Assembly: GCA_903886975.1 (NCBI GenBank)
Contig: CAISOB010000057.1
Span: forward strand, 1 to 38,193
DNA from: an uncultured beta proteobacterium
GTDB taxonomy: Bacteria; Pseudomonadota; Gammaproteobacteria; Burkholderiales; Rhodocyclaceae
Direction: 5' to 3'
DNA: 38,193 bases
Shown piece by piece: positions 23,918 through 34,005 of the stretch. The notes under the pieces were generated by a model. That model was given only the letters and a program-made list of their open reading frames with translations, did not search any database and had not been told where the DNA came from. The stretch's first letter is position 1, and the number at the start of each line of letters is the position of its first letter. The translations under genes were made by a program, and so were the position numbers.

Positions 23918-25411
23918 TCACATCGGCAGCGAGCGCGTCAGCGAAAAGGCGCACAGGAACATCAGGCCGTTCGGGAAAATGCCGAGCAGGGCAACGGCCA
24001 GGCCGTTGGCCGACATCAGCACCTTGACGTCCATCGGCGTGCGGATCACCTCGCTGTGCGTCGGCGCATCGAAGTACATGACCTTGACGACGCGCAGATA
24101 GTAGTAGGCGCCGACCAGCGAGAAGAAAATGGCGAGAACCGCGAGCCAGGTGTAGCCGGCGGCGACGACCGCGATGAGCACCGAGAACTTGGCGAAGAAA
24201 CCGACGAAGAACGGAATCCCCGCGAGCGAGAACATCATCATCATCATCACCGCAGCGAACCACGGGCTGCGCTTGTTGAGCCCGGCGAAATCGCTGATCT
24301 CGTCGGCCTCGAATCCGGCGCGGGCGAGCAGCATGATCATGCCGAAAGTCGCGGCGCTGGTCAGGACGTAGCTGATCACGTAGAACATCGCCGAACTGTA
24401 GGCGTTGATCGCATTGTGCGCATCGCCGTTGACGATGCCGACGACCAGACCGAGGAGCATGAAACCCATGTGCGCGATCGCCGAATAGGCGAGCATGCGC
24501 TTCAAGTTGGATTGCGCGATGGCGGCGAAATTGCCGACGATCATCGACAGGATCGACAGGATCAGCAGCATATTCTGCCAGTCCGGCGCGGCGATCAGCA
24601 GGCCACTCACCAGCATGCGCATGATGATGGCGAAAGCCGCGAGCTTGGGCGCGCTGGCGATGAACAAGGTGACCGCCGTCGGGGCACCGTGGTAGACGTC
24701 GGGAATCCACATGTGGAAGGGAACGACGCCGAGCTTGAAGGCGATTCCGGAGACCAGGAAGACGACGCCGAAGACCAGGATGAGCTTGTTGCCCTGGCCG
24801 CCGAACAGGCGCTCGGCAACCGTCGAGATTTCGAGCGAACCGGTGGCGCCGTAGATCATCGACATGCCGTAGAGCAGCAGGCCCGAGGCCAGAGCCCCGA
24901 GAACGAAGTATTTCATCGCCGCTTCGGTCGCCGGGATCGAATCGCGGTTCAAGGCGACCATCGCGTAGAGCGACAGAGAGAGGAGTTCGACGCCGATATA
25001 GACGATCAGGAAATGATTGGCCGAAATCATCACCATCATGCCGAGCGTCGCGAACAGGGTCAGCGAATAGAACTCGCCCTTGGCCATCTGCGGCCGGTCG
25101 TTGATGTAGCCGCGCGAGTAGGCGAGCACGACGATCACGGTGAGGTAGGTGAGCAGCTTGAGGAAGTCGCCCATCAGGTCGCCGACGTACATGTTGCTGA
25201 AAGTGTAGACCACCTGCCCGGTCACCGTCATGACGGTGACCACGGCCGCGCCGACCAGGGTCAATTGCGTCAGCACGTAGGTCACCGTGCGCTTCTTGTC
25301 CTTGACGAAGAGGTCGACGATCATGATCACGCAGGCCATCGCCAGCATGAAGATCTCCGCACTGGCCAGGCGTAGGTCGGGCGGAACAAATTGCATTTCG
25401 GCAAGCGTCAT
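23918..25411 (-). CDS. nuoN: NADH-quinone oxidoreductase subunit N
   Basis: This is an antiporter-like membrane subunit of complex I, 497 residues with about 14 helices, and part of the proton-pumping arm. The [15 protein letters not shown] segment carries the conserved helix-5 glutamate; the lysine-bearing [16 protein letters not shown] and the [14 protein letters not shown] segment are standard for the Mrp-like subunits. The start ATG is 12 bases after the nuoM stop. It is the last nuo gene and is followed by a strong terminator. Confidence 0.97.
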   Translation of the reverse strand: MTLAEMQFVPPDLRLASAEIFMLAMACVIMIVDLFVKDKKRTVTYVLTQLTLVGAAVVTVMTVTGQVVYTFSNMYVGDLMGDFLKLLTYLTVIVVLAYSRGYINDRPQMAKGEFYSLTLFATLGMMVMISANHFLIVYIGVELLSLSLYAMVALNRDSIPATEAAMKYFVLGALASGLLLYGMSMIYGATGSLEISTVAERLFGGQGNKLILVFGVVFLVSGIAFKLGVVPFHMWIPDVYHGAPTAVTLFIASAPKLAAFAIIMRMLVSGLLIAAPDWQNMLLILSILSMIVGNFAAIAQSNLKRMLAYSAIAHMGFMLLGLVVGIVNGDAHNAINAYSSAMFYVISYVLTSAATFGMIMLLARAGFEADEISDFAGLNKRSPWFAAVMMMMMFSLAGIPFFVGFFAKFSVLIAVVAAGYTWLAVLAIFFSLVGAYYYLRVVKVMYFDAPTHSEVIRTPMDVKVLMSANGLAVALLGIFPNGLMFLCAFSLTRSLPM

Positions 25412-25423
25412 AGCGGATACCAG

Positions 25424-26908
25424 TTATAGGATCTTGCTTACGGCGATGTGACGCAGCAGCTCGTTGACCGAACTGTGCATGACTTCAGTGAAAGGATGCG
25501 GGTAAAGGCCGAGGCCCAGCGCGCCGATAGCCAGCAGCGTCAGCACCAGGAATTCGCGCGCGCTGATGTCGGTCAGCTCCTCGACATGGTGGTTGGCCAC
25601 CGCGCCGAAGACGACGCGCTTGTACATCCACAGCGTGTAGGCCGCGCCGACGATCATTGTCGTCGCCGCCGCGAAAGCGACCCAGAAATTGAACTTGACC
25701 GAAGCCAGGATGACCATGAACTCGCCGACGAAACCGGAAGTGGCCGGCAGGCCGGCGTTGGCCATGGCGAAGAGCATGAAGAAAGCGGCGAACTTCGGCA
25801 TGGTGTTGACCACCCCGCCGTAATCGGCGATCTGGCGCGAATGCACGCGGTCGTACATGACGCCGATGCAGTAGAACATCGCGCCGGCGATGAAGCCGTG
25901 CGAGACCATCTGTACCAGCGCGCCTTCGATGCCGAGCGCGCTGAAGATGAAGAAGCCGAGCGTGACGAAACCCATGTGGGCGATCGACGAGTAGGCGACG
26001 AGCTTCTTCATGTCTTCCTGGACCAGCGCGACGAGTCCAATATAGATGATGGCGATCAGCGACAGGGCGACGATGAAGCCTGAAAGTTCATGCGAGGCGT
26101 CCGGCGCGATCGGCAGCGAGAACCTGATGAATCCATAGGCGCCAAGCTTCAGGGCAATTGCCGCGAGCACGATCGAACCGCCGGTCGGCGCCTCGACGTG
26201 GGCGTCGGGCAGCCAGGTATGCACCGGCCACATCGGCACCTTGACGGCAAAGGCGACGAGGAAGGCGAGGAAGATCCACATCTGCGGCACCATGCCGAGC
26301 GGCATCTTGTGCCAGTCGAGGATCGAGAAGCTGCCGCCCGAGTGCAGGAAGAGATAGATCAGGGAAATCAGGAAGAGCAGCGAACCGGCCAGCGTAAACA
26401 GGAAGAACTTGAACGCCGCATAGACGCGACGCGGCCCGCCCCAGACGCCGATGATCAGGTAGAGCGGGATCAGCGAGGATTCGAAGAAGACGTAGAAGAG
26501 CACGCCGTCGAGCGAAGCGAAAATGCCGTTCATCAGCCCCGACATGATCAGGAAAGCGGCATTGTATTGCGCGATCTTGGTGTTGATGACCTTCCAGCCG
26601 GCGAGCACGACGATCACCGTGATGAAGCTGTTGAGCATCACGAAGAGCATCGAGATGCCGTCGACACCGAGGTTGTAGTTGATGTTGAACAGCGGTATCC
26701 ACGGCGACAGCTCGACGAATTGCATCGCCGGCGTGTCCAGGTTAAAGCCGGTGTACAGCGGAATGGTGACGAGAAAACCGGCCAGCGCACCGAGCAGCGC
26801 GAGCATGCGTGCCAGCGGCGCGTTGCGGTCCGATCCGGTCGCCAGAACGACGAGGCCGGCCAGAATCGGGACCCAGATGGCGAGAGAGAGTAGCGGTGTA
26901 TGTGACAT
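25424..26908 (-). CDS. nuoM: NADH-quinone oxidoreductase subunit M
   Basis: This is an antiporter-like subunit of complex I, 494 residues. The FFESSLIPLYLIIGVWGG segment includes the helix-5 glutamate, and AFAVKVPMWPVHTWLPDAHVEAPTGGS is the classic NuoM/ND4 signature with its lysine and histidines. The start is placed at MSHTPLL (ATG 26908-26906) rather than the upstream end of the open frame, because the family begins there; the ribosome site is weak (GGGAACCAC). It lies 19 bases after nuoL. Confidence 0.97.
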   Translation of the reverse strand: MSHTPLLSLAIWVPILAGLVVLATGSDRNAPLARMLALLGALAGFLVTIPLYTGFNLDTPAMQFVELSPWIPLFNINYNLGVDGISMLFVMLNSFITVIVVLAGWKVINTKIAQYNAAFLIMSGLMNGIFASLDGVLFYVFFESSLIPLYLIIGVWGGPRRVYAAFKFFLFTLAGSLLFLISLIYLFLHSGGSFSILDWHKMPLGMVPQMWIFLAFLVAFAVKVPMWPVHTWLPDAHVEAPTGGSIVLAAIALKLGAYGFIRFSLPIAPDASHELSGFIVALSLIAIIYIGLVALVQEDMKKLVAYSSIAHMGFVTLGFFIFSALGIEGALVQMVSHGFIAGAMFYCIGVMYDRVHSRQIADYGGVVNTMPKFAAFFMLFAMANAGLPATSGFVGEFMVILASVKFNFWVAFAAATTMIVGAAYTLWMYKRVVFGAVANHHVEELTDISAREFLVLTLLAIGALGLGLYPHPFTEVMHSSVNELLRHIAVSKIL

Positions 26909-26927
26909 GTGGTTCCCAGTATGCAGT

Positions 26928-28985
26928 TCAGGCGCGCAAGAGCCAGAAGGAGAGCAGCGCACAGACACCAAAGATCATCGTGAAGGCGTAGTGGTAAATG
27001 TGTCCCGACTGGAAGAAGCGGATCGTCGTCGCCAGCAGGCCGACCGCGCGCACGGAACCGCCGACGATGAAGGTATCGATCACGCCTTCATCGCCCCCCT
27101 TCCATAAACCTCTGCCGAGTAAGCGTGCGCCACCAGCAAAAACAATCTCGTAGAACCGGTCGAAGTAATACTTGTTGTCGAGCAGCGTATAGATCGGCAG
27201 GAAGGCCGCCTTAATCTTCGGCGGCAGATCCGGCCGCTTGAGGTACAGGAACCACGACGACACGACGCCGGCGAGGGCCAGCCAGAAGACCGGCGACAGC
27301 ACCGAATGCAGGGCCATGGTCATGGCGCCTTGGAATTCATGCGTGAGCTCTTCCATCACCGGATGCGCTTCGGCGTTGACGAAGATCGCGTCCTTGAAAA
27401 AGCCGCCGAAGAGCATCGGTTCGACCGTCATGTAGCCGATGATCACCGACGGGATGGCCAGCATGACCAGCGGCACCCATACGACCCAGGGCGTCTCGTG
27501 TGGCTTCTGGCCGGGCGCGAGACCGTGATGCTCTTCATGCACGACGGCAGCGCCGTGCTCGTCATGAGCGGCCGCATGGTCAGCGGCCGGCGCGGCGTGG
27601 GCATGGTGCGCCGGCTTGCCGAAACGCTCCTCGCCGTGGAAGACCAGGAAATACATGCGGAACGAATAGAAGGCGGTGACAAACACGCCGGCCATCACCG
27701 AGAAGTAGGCAAAACCCGAACCGGCGAGATGCGACAGGCCGACTGCCTCGATGATCGAATCCTTCGAATAGAAACCGGCGAAGAAGGGCGTGCCGATCAG
27801 CGCCAGCGAGCCGACCAGCGAAGTGATCCAGGTGATCGGCATGTATTTTCGCAGGCCGCCCATGTTGCGGATGTCCTGGTCATGATGCATGCCGATGATC
27901 ACCGAGCCGGCACCGAGGAAGAGCAGCGCCTTGAAGAAGGCGTGCGTCATCAGATGAAAGATCGCCACCGAATAGGTCGAGACGCCGAGGGCGACGGTCA
28001 TGTAGCCGAGCTGCGACAGCGTCGAGTAGGCGATCACGCGCTTGATGTCATTCTGGACGACACCGAGAAAGCCCATGAACAGCGCGGTGATCGCGCCGAT
28101 GAAGATGACGAAGGACAGCGCCGTGTCGGACAGTTCGAACAGGTAGGACATGCGCGCGACCATGAAGATGCCGGCGGTGACCATGGTCGCCGCATGGATC
28201 AGCGCCGAGATCGGCGTCGGGCCTTCCATCGAATCAGGCAGCCAGACATGCAGCGGAACCTGCGCCGATTTGCCCATCGCGCCGATGAACAGCAGGATGC
28301 AGATCGCGGTCATCAGCGAAACCTCGGCCGAGCCGGGGAAGAGCGCTATCGTCGCCGTCGCGAAATCCGGGGCGTGTTCGAAAACGGTCTTGTAGTCGAG
28401 CGTGCCGAAGTTGGCGAGAATCAGCCCGATGCCGAGGAGGAAGCCGAAATCGCCGACGCGATTGACGAGAAAGGCTTTCAGGTTGGCGAGGATCGCGGTT
28501 GGGCGCGTGTACCAGAAACCGATCAGCAAGTAGGACACCAGGCCAACGGCTTCCCAGCCGAAGAAGAGCTGCATGAAGTTGTTGCTCATCACCAGCATCA
28601 GCATCGAAAAGGTGAACAGCGCGATGTAGCTGAAGAAGCGGTTGTAGCCCGGATCGTCCTGCATGTAGCCGACGGTGTAGATGTGCACCATCAGCGAGAC
28701 GAAACTCACCACGAGCATCATCGTCACAGTCAGCTGGTCGATCAGGAAGCCGACTTCAAAGGTGTATTCGCCGGAAGCCAGCCACTGGTAGACCGAACCA
28801 TTGAACGTATGGCCGGCCATCACATCCTGGAAGATGAAGATCGAAGCGATGAAGGCGATCGCCACGCCGGCGATCGCGGCGGTATGCGCGACCCAGCGCG
28901 GGATGATGCGGCAGAACAGGCCGGCGACGATGGCGCCGGCCAGCGGTGCGAGCGGGACGAGCAGATAGAGATTTTGCATGGTCAT
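26928..28985 (-). CDS. nuoL: NADH-quinone oxidoreductase subunit L
   Basis: This is the distal antiporter-like subunit of complex I, 685 residues, carrying the long lateral helix at its C-terminus. LFFGWEAVGLVSYLLIGFW and GKSAQVPLHVWLPDSMEGPTPISALIHAATMV, read in segments, are NuoL/ND5 signatures with the channel glutamate and lysine. A histidine-rich loop lies at about residues 455-496 (roughly ten His in 45 residues). ATG 28985 follows AAGGG and gives MTMQNLY; a second ATG two codons later is possible. It lies four bases after the nuoK stop. Confidence 0.97.
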   Translation of the reverse strand: MTMQNLYLLVPLAPLAGAIVAGLFCRIIPRWVAHTAAIAGVAIAFIASIFIFQDVMAGHTFNGSVYQWLASGEYTFEVGFLIDQLTVTMMLVVSFVSLMVHIYTVGYMQDDPGYNRFFSYIALFTFSMLMLVMSNNFMQLFFGWEAVGLVSYLLIGFWYTRPTAILANLKAFLVNRVGDFGFLLGIGLILANFGTLDYKTVFEHAPDFATATIALFPGSAEVSLMTAICILLFIGAMGKSAQVPLHVWLPDSMEGPTPISALIHAATMVTAGIFMVARMSYLFELSDTALSFVIFIGAITALFMGFLGVVQNDIKRVIAYSTLSQLGYMTVALGVSTYSVAIFHLMTHAFFKALLFLGAGSVIIGMHHDQDIRNMGGLRKYMPITWITSLVGSLALIGTPFFAGFYSKDSIIEAVGLSHLAGSGFAYFSVMAGVFVTAFYSFRMYFLVFHGEERFGKPAHHAHAAPAADHAAAHDEHGAAVVHEEHHGLAPGQKPHETPWVVWVPLVMLAIPSVIIGYMTVEPMLFGGFFKDAIFVNAEAHPVMEELTHEFQGAMTMALHSVLSPVFWLALAGVVSSWFLYLKRPDLPPKIKAAFLPIYTLLDNKYYFDRFYEIVFAGGARLLGRGLWKGGDEGVIDTFIVGGSVRAVGLLATTIRFFQSGHIYHYAFTMIFGVCALLSFWLLRA

Positions 28986-28989
28986 GGTT

Positions 28990-29295
28990 TCAACCCTTGA
29001 GGCTATCCAGATCATCAACGTGGATGGTCTTCAGGTTACGGAACAGCACGACGAGAATCGCCAGTCCGATTGCCGATTCGGCGGCGGCGACGGTCAGGAT
29101 GAAGAAGACGAAAACCTGCCCGGCGAGATCCTGCAGGTAATGCGAGAAAGCGATGAAGTTCATGTTCACCGCCAGCAACATCAATTCGATCGACATCAGG
29201 ATGATGATCAAGTTTTTCCGGTTGAGGAAAATACCGACGATGCTGATGGCGAAGAGAATCGCGCCGAGTATCAAAAAGTGCGACAGTGTAAGCAA
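28990..29295 (-). CDS. nuoK: NADH-quinone oxidoreductase subunit K
   Basis: This is a small three-helix subunit of the complex I membrane arm, 101 residues, the normal length. [14 protein letters not shown] carries the conserved membrane glutamate, and [15 protein letters not shown] carries the second. The start codon is TTG (29295-29293) with GAGGGAGG four bases ahead; no ATG is available at the family start. It is separated from nuoJ by 122 bases, the widest gap in this otherwise compact operon. Confidence 0.95.
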   Translation of the reverse strand: MLTLSHFLILGAILFAISIVGIFLNRKNLIIILMSIELMLLAVNMNFIAFSHYLQDLAGQVFVFFILTVAAAESAIGLAILVVLFRNLKTIHVDDLDSLKG

Positions 29296-29323
29296 GGTGC
29301 CTCCCTCATTCCTTCTGCAAGCA

Positions 29324-29340
29324 GCAGCGCCGGGCGCTGC
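29324..29340. other. Palindrome in the nuoJ-nuoK gap
   Basis: GCAGCGCC-G-GGCGCTGC is a perfect 8-base inverted repeat and would form a tight hairpin in the nuo transcript. No U-run follows on the minus strand, so it is not a standard terminator. Confidence 0.5.
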
Positions 29341-29417
29341 CGCGTCAAATTCTTGCGTTTCTCAAGCTTCCAGCACTTCGGATGCTTTTGTCATTGCTCC
29401 GCCGACCGGCGCACGCT

Positions 29418-30020
29418 TTACTCGCGCGGCTCGGAAGGCATTTTCAGCACGCGGATACGATCCCTGACCTTCACGAATACCTGCTGCCCCGGACTCACCG
29501 ACTTGGACTTGCGCTTACCGCGCAGCGTCAGCGCGACGGCGGCGACAATGCCGACGAGCAGGATCACCGAAGCGAGTTCCAGGGGATAAACATAATCGGT
29601 AAAAATCGCGCGACCGACGGCCTGGACGTTGCTGAACGTTGCATCGGCCTGTTCGACCTCGTGCTCCGAATTACCCATGTAGCTGACGGCAAGGACGAGG
29701 CCCATCTCGGCGACCATCAGCAGCGCGACGATGCCGCCGAGCGGCAGATAGCTCCAGAAGCCTTCGCGCAGCCGGTCGAGGTTGATGTCGAGCATCATCA
29801 CGACGAACAGGAACAGCACCATCACCGCGCCGACATAGACGAGCACCAGCACGATGGCCAGGAACTCGGCCTGCAGCAGAATCCAGATGCCGCTCGCGCT
29901 GAAGAAGGCGAGCACCAGATGCAGGGCGGCGTGCACCGGATTGCGCAGGGTCACGACGCGCAGGCTGGCGTAGACGAGGATCGTCGCCAGGAAGTAGAAA
30001 ACGAAGGTCTTGAATTCCAT
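29418..30020 (-). CDS. nuoJ: NADH-quinone oxidoreductase subunit J
   Basis: This is a five-helix complex I membrane subunit, 200 residues. RNPVHAALHLVLAFF and LVLVYVGAVMVLFLFVVMML (with the pi-bulge region of ND6) are diagnostic. The open frame extends 53 codons upstream into nuoI, but the family start MEFKTFVFYF fits ATG 30020-30018. The C-terminal basic tail ending KMPSEPRE is normal for betaproteobacteria. It lies 13 bases after nuoI. Confidence 0.96.
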   Translation of the reverse strand: MEFKTFVFYFLATILVYASLRVVTLRNPVHAALHLVLAFFSASGIWILLQAEFLAIVLVLVYVGAVMVLFLFVVMMLDINLDRLREGFWSYLPLGGIVALLMVAEMGLVLAVSYMGNSEHEVEQADATFSNVQAVGRAIFTDYVYPLELASVILLVGIVAAVALTLRGKRKSKSVSPGQQVFVKVRDRIRVLKMPSEPRE

Positions 30021-30033
30021 CGAATCGGCGCCT

Positions 30034-30522
30034 TTAGCGGTATTTCGAATCGAGTTCGCGGTCGGCGGCGATCTCTGCTTCGTAGCGATCGCCGTTGGCC
30101 AGGAGCATCGGCTTGGTGTAGTAAAGATCGCCGCGCTTTTCGCCGTGGTACTCGAAAACGCGCGTCTCGACGATCGCATCGACCGGGCAGGCTTCTTCGC
30201 AGAAGCCGCAGAAAATGCACTTGTTCAAATCGATGTCATAGCGCGTCGTGCGCCGCGAACCATCCTCGCGCTCGGCCGACTCGATGACGATGGCCAGGGC
30301 CGGGCAAACGGCTTCGCAGAGCTTGCAGGCGATGCAGCGTTCCTCGCCGTTCGGATAACGGCGCAGGGCGTGCAGGCCACGGAAGCGGTAGCTTTGCGGC
30401 GTCTTTTCTTCGGGGTACTGGACAGTGATCTTGCGCGCGAACATCTTGCGCCCGGTCACCGACATGCCCTTGAACAGCTCCCGGAGCAGCAGGCTGTTGA
30501 ATATCTCTTTGATCGAACCCAT
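30034..30522 (-). CDS. nuoI: NADH-quinone oxidoreductase subunit I
   Basis: This is a ferredoxin-like subunit of the complex I Q-module, 162 residues. It has two complete 4Fe-4S motifs, [12 protein letters not shown] and [12 protein letters not shown], which carry clusters N6a and N6b and pass electrons to NuoB. Its N-terminus ([14 protein letters not shown]) anchors at the membrane. It lies 10 bases after nuoH and just before nuoJ. Confidence 0.97.
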   Translation of the reverse strand: MGSIKEIFNSLLLRELFKGMSVTGRKMFARKITVQYPEEKTPQSYRFRGLHALRRYPNGEERCIACKLCEAVCPALAIVIESAEREDGSRRTTRYDIDLNKCIFCGFCEEACPVDAIVETRVFEYHGEKRGDLYYTKPMLLANGDRYEAEIAADRELDSKYR

Positions 30523-30532
30523 GACTAGCCTC

Positions 30533-31642
30533 TCACTTCCAGATGTTCAACGGCGACATCATCCAGCAGCCGACGACCACCAGCCAGATCAGGCACACAG
30601 GTATGAACACTTTCCAGCCCAAACGCATGATCTGGTCATAGCGGAAACGCGGGAAGGTGGCGCGTATCCAGAAGAAAAAGAAGATGATCGCCGACATCTT
30701 GGCGAACAGCCAGAAAATGCTGTCGGGCAGGAATCCGACCGGCGACAGCCAGCCGCCGAGGAAAATCAGCGAGGCGATCGTCGAGCACAGGATCACGGCG
30801 CCGTATTCGGCCAACTGGAAGACGGCGAAAGCCATCCCCGAATACTCGACGTGAAAACCGACAATTTCGGATTCGCCTTCAGCCATGTCGAAAGGCGCGC
30901 GGTTGGTTTCGGCGACGATACAGACCATATAGACGACGAACATCGGCAGGAGCGACAGCCAGTTCCACGACAGGAAACCCAGGCCCATGTCGGCAAAGCG
31001 GCCCTGCCCCTGGCCTTCGACGATGGTGCCGAGATTGAGGCTGTTCGAGACCATCATGACCACGACCAGCGCGAGGCCCATCGCGACTTCATAGGAAATC
31101 AGCTGCGCCGCCGAGCGCATGCCGCCGAGGAAAGCGTATTTTGAATTGGATGACCAGCCGGCGAGCATGATGCCGTAGACGCTGATCGAGGTCATCGCCA
31201 GGATATAGAGCAGGCTGGCATTGACGTTGGCGAGAACCAGCGTCGGATTGAAGGGGATGACCGCCCAGGCGGCGAGCGCCGGGGCGAAAGCGAAGACCGG
31301 CGCGAGCAGGAAAACCTTCTGATCGGCGCCGTAAGGAATGATGACTTCCTTGAGCATCAGCTTGAGGCCGTCGGCTATCGGCTGAATCAGTCCCCACGGA
31401 CCGACGCGGTTCGGGCCGATGCGCACCTGCATCCAGCCGATCACCTTGCGTTCGGCGAAAGTCATGTAGGCGACGCAGAAGAGCAGGATCGAAATGACGA
31501 TGACGACCTTGACCACCGTCCACACGGCGATCACGAGATCCGGCCAGAGCGAACCGAAGAAATTCTGTCCGAGTTGCATCCCCATATTGAGATACGGGAT
31601 CAGAAAGCCCGGCAACAGCTGCTGCAGCGTTTCGACCATCAT
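30533..31642 (-). CDS. nuoH: NADH-quinone oxidoreductase subunit H
   Basis: This is the membrane subunit that forms much of the quinone-binding chamber at the junction of the two complex I arms, 369 residues with about eight helices. [20 protein letters not shown] and [20 protein letters not shown] are the ND1 signatures. Its first ATG overlaps the nuoG stop (ATGA at 31642-31639), coupling the two genes; a second ATG follows at once. There is nothing unusual in length or motif content. Confidence 0.97.
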   Translation of the reverse strand: MMVETLQQLLPGFLIPYLNMGMQLGQNFFGSLWPDLVIAVWTVVKVVIVISILLFCVAYMTFAERKVIGWMQVRIGPNRVGPWGLIQPIADGLKLMLKEVIIPYGADQKVFLLAPVFAFAPALAAWAVIPFNPTLVLANVNASLLYILAMTSISVYGIMLAGWSSNSKYAFLGGMRSAAQLISYEVAMGLALVVVMMVSNSLNLGTIVEGQGQGRFADMGLGFLSWNWLSLLPMFVVYMVCIVAETNRAPFDMAEGESEIVGFHVEYSGMAFAVFQLAEYGAVILCSTIASLIFLGGWLSPVGFLPDSIFWLFAKMSAIIFFFFWIRATFPRFRYDQIMRLGWKVFIPVCLIWLVVVGCWMMSPLNIWK

Positions 31643-33996
31643 GCACGCTCCACGTTAATCGGCCCGAACATCTCACCGAGCGCCGCCGTCGTCGCGTGCG
31701 CCGCGGCGACGCGAACACAGCCCGGCGGCACGGACGCATCGGCCCGCGCGGTCAACAGCGCAGTGCCCTGCCCTTGCGTGACACGCACCGCAGCGCCGTC
31801 GGCGATACCGAGCTGCGCGAGCGTTGCCGCGCAGATGCGCGCAGTCGGCGCTGCCGCATCAGCAGTCTGCTGCAAGGCCGGCGCGCGCCGGACGAGCGGG
31901 TCGGAAGAATAGATCGGCACCTCGGCAATGCGCTGCAGCGCAGGCCGCTCGCCGCCCGTCGCCAGTGCCAGGCCACCGACGCCGTTATCGAGGCCGCCGA
32001 CGAAGTCGGTTCCCTGCGGGACGATTTCGTCGCGAATCTGTTCGCTGCTGTCGTAAGCAAAACCGGGAAGATCGAGCAGGTTGCCGAGCACGCGCAGCAC
32101 TTTCCACGCCGGGCGCGCATCGCCGAGCGGGCGGCAGACGCCCTTGAAACTCTGCAGGCGGCCTTCGCAATTGACGAAGGACCCGGACGTCTCGCTGAAG
32201 GGCGCCGTCGGCAGCAGGACGTCGGCATAGGCTTTCATCGCGTCGCTGGCAAACGGCGTCAGCATCACGACGAGCGCCGCCTGTTTGAGCGCGGCGACCG
32301 CCTGCTGCGGGTTGTGGCAATCGAGCTCGGGTTCGACACCGAGCAGGACATAAGCCTGGCGCGGCTGCGCGAACATCTCATAAGCATTGAGCGCAGTCGG
32401 CAGGGCCTTAGCGACATAACCGCCGACGCTGTTCGCCGCTTCGCCGATAAAGCCGAGGGTGGCGCCGGTCAGGCGCGCGAGTTCGGCTGCAAGGGCATGC
32501 AGCGCGCCGGCTTGCGCGCTCTGATCGGCGACGTTGCCGAGGAAGATCGCGCGTCGCTTTTCCCCAGTTTCGCCGCCGACGAGACTCCCGGCGATCGCCT
32601 GGCTGTTTTCGGAGATTTCGCAGTTCTCGAGGCCGGCAGGCACGCCGGCGCCCTTCAACTGGGCGACGGCCTTGACGACGCCGGCGAGCGCCGCGGCGAG
32701 ATCGGCCGGAGCGACCGTCAGATGGGCATGCAGCTTGATCAGCGGATCGTCGCCGGTAACCGAGATCAGGCTGACCCGCCCGGCTTTCTGTGTTGCTGAT
32801 CCCTTGGCCAGCTGGCGCAGGCGCTGGGCGAAGAGCGGATGATCCTTGCGCAGGAAACTGCCGACCACGAGCGCCGCATCGAGATCCTTGATCTCCGCGA
32901 GCTTGAGGCCAAGCCAGGGCGTCCCGGCGCGCTTGCCGTCAGCCGAAAAATCGCGCCGGCGGGGCCGGAAGTCGACGCTGCCCGAACCCATGCCATGCGT
33001 CAGTTTCTGCAGCAGGAAGAGCTCTTCCAGCGTGGCATGCGGGGAGCCGAGCGCGGCGATGGCCTCGCCGCTGTGCGTTCTGGCGATGTCCTTCAAGGCA
33101 TGCGCGACGTAATCGAGAGCAACCGTCCACTCGACTTCGCGCAGCGCGCCGTCGACGCGAATCATCGGCCTTTGCAGCCGCTCGGGCGAATTCAATCCCT
33201 GATAAGAGAAACGATCCTTGTCGGAAATCCAGCACTCGTTAACTTCTTCGTTCTCGCGCGGCAGGACGCGCATGACGCGATCGAGCTTGACCTGCACGGT
33301 CAGGTTCGATCCCAGGCTGTCGTGCGGACTCACCGACTTGCGGCGCGACAACTCCCAGCTGCGCGCCGAGTAGCGGAATGGCTTGGAAGTCAGTGCGCCG
33401 ACCGGGCAAAGGTCGATCATGTTGCCCGACAGTTCGGAATCGACCGTGCGCCCGACGAAGGTCTGAATCTCCGAATGCATATTGCGGTTGGCCATGCCGA
33501 GTTCCATGACACCGGCAACTTCCTGGCCGAAGCGAACGCAGCGCGTGCAATGGATGCAGCGGGTCATTTCCTGCATCGAAATCAATGGCCCGACGTCTTT
33601 CTGGAAGACGACGCGCTTGGCTTCCTGGAAGCGCGAAGCGCTGCCGCCGTAACCGACCGCGAGGTCCTGCAGCTGGCATTCGCCGCCCTGATCGCAGATC
33701 GGGCAATCGAGAGGGTGGTTGATCAGCAGGAATTCCATCACGCCTTTTTGCGCATCGACGGCGAGCTGCGAGTGCGTGAACACCTTCATGCCGTTGGTCA
33801 CCGGCGTCGCGCAGGCCGGCATCGGCTTCGGCGCTTTCTCGACTTGGACCAGGCACATCCGGCAATTCGCGGCGATCGTCAGCTTCTTGTGGTAGCAGAA
33901 GTGCGGAATATAGGCGCCCACCAGTTCAGCCGCATCCATGATGGTGCTGCCGGGTGCCACCTGCGTTGCCTTGCCGTCGATTTCAATATCTAGCAT
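31639..33996 (-). CDS. nuoG: NADH-quinone oxidoreductase subunit G
   Basis: This is the large iron-sulfur subunit of the NADH module, 785 residues. The N-terminus is a 2Fe-2S ferredoxin domain (CYHKK, CRMCLV and CATP cysteines), followed by the His-Cys3 cluster and [15 protein letters not shown], then [14 protein letters not shown]. The rest is the molybdopterin-oxidoreductase-like domain, which is catalytically empty in complex I. Its ATG is nine bases after the nuoF stop. The C-terminal half is less conserved, as is usual. Confidence 0.97.
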   Translation of the reverse strand: MLDIEIDGKATQVAPGSTIMDAAELVGAYIPHFCYHKKLTIAANCRMCLVQVEKAPKPMPACATPVTNGMKVFTHSQLAVDAQKGVMEFLLINHPLDCPICDQGGECQLQDLAVGYGGSASRFQEAKRVVFQKDVGPLISMQEMTRCIHCTRCVRFGQEVAGVMELGMANRNMHSEIQTFVGRTVDSELSGNMIDLCPVGALTSKPFRYSARSWELSRRKSVSPHDSLGSNLTVQVKLDRVMRVLPRENEEVNECWISDKDRFSYQGLNSPERLQRPMIRVDGALREVEWTVALDYVAHALKDIARTHSGEAIAALGSPHATLEELFLLQKLTHGMGSGSVDFRPRRRDFSADGKRAGTPWLGLKLAEIKDLDAALVVGSFLRKDHPLFAQRLRQLAKGSATQKAGRVSLISVTGDDPLIKLHAHLTVAPADLAAALAGVVKAVAQLKGAGVPAGLENCEISENSQAIAGSLVGGETGEKRRAIFLGNVADQSAQAGALHALAAELARLTGATLGFIGEAANSVGGYVAKALPTALNAYEMFAQPRQAYVLLGVEPELDCHNPQQAVAALKQAALVVMLTPFASDAMKAYADVLLPTAPFSETSGSFVNCEGRLQSFKGVCRPLGDARPAWKVLRVLGNLLDLPGFAYDSSEQIRDEIVPQGTDFVGGLDNGVGGLALATGGERPALQRIAEVPIYSSDPLVRRAPALQQTADAAAPTARICAATLAQLGIADGAAVRVTQGQGTALLTARADASVPPGCVRVAAAHATTAALGEMFGPINVERA

Positions 33997-34005
33997 GTCA
34001 CAACC

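Noticed and set aside
23522..29000. Long plus-strand frames of 564-617 codons across nuoL and nuoN
   Set aside because: They mirror clearly identified complex I subunits and are rich in His, Asp, Glu and Arg, as expected from antisense of membrane-protein codons.
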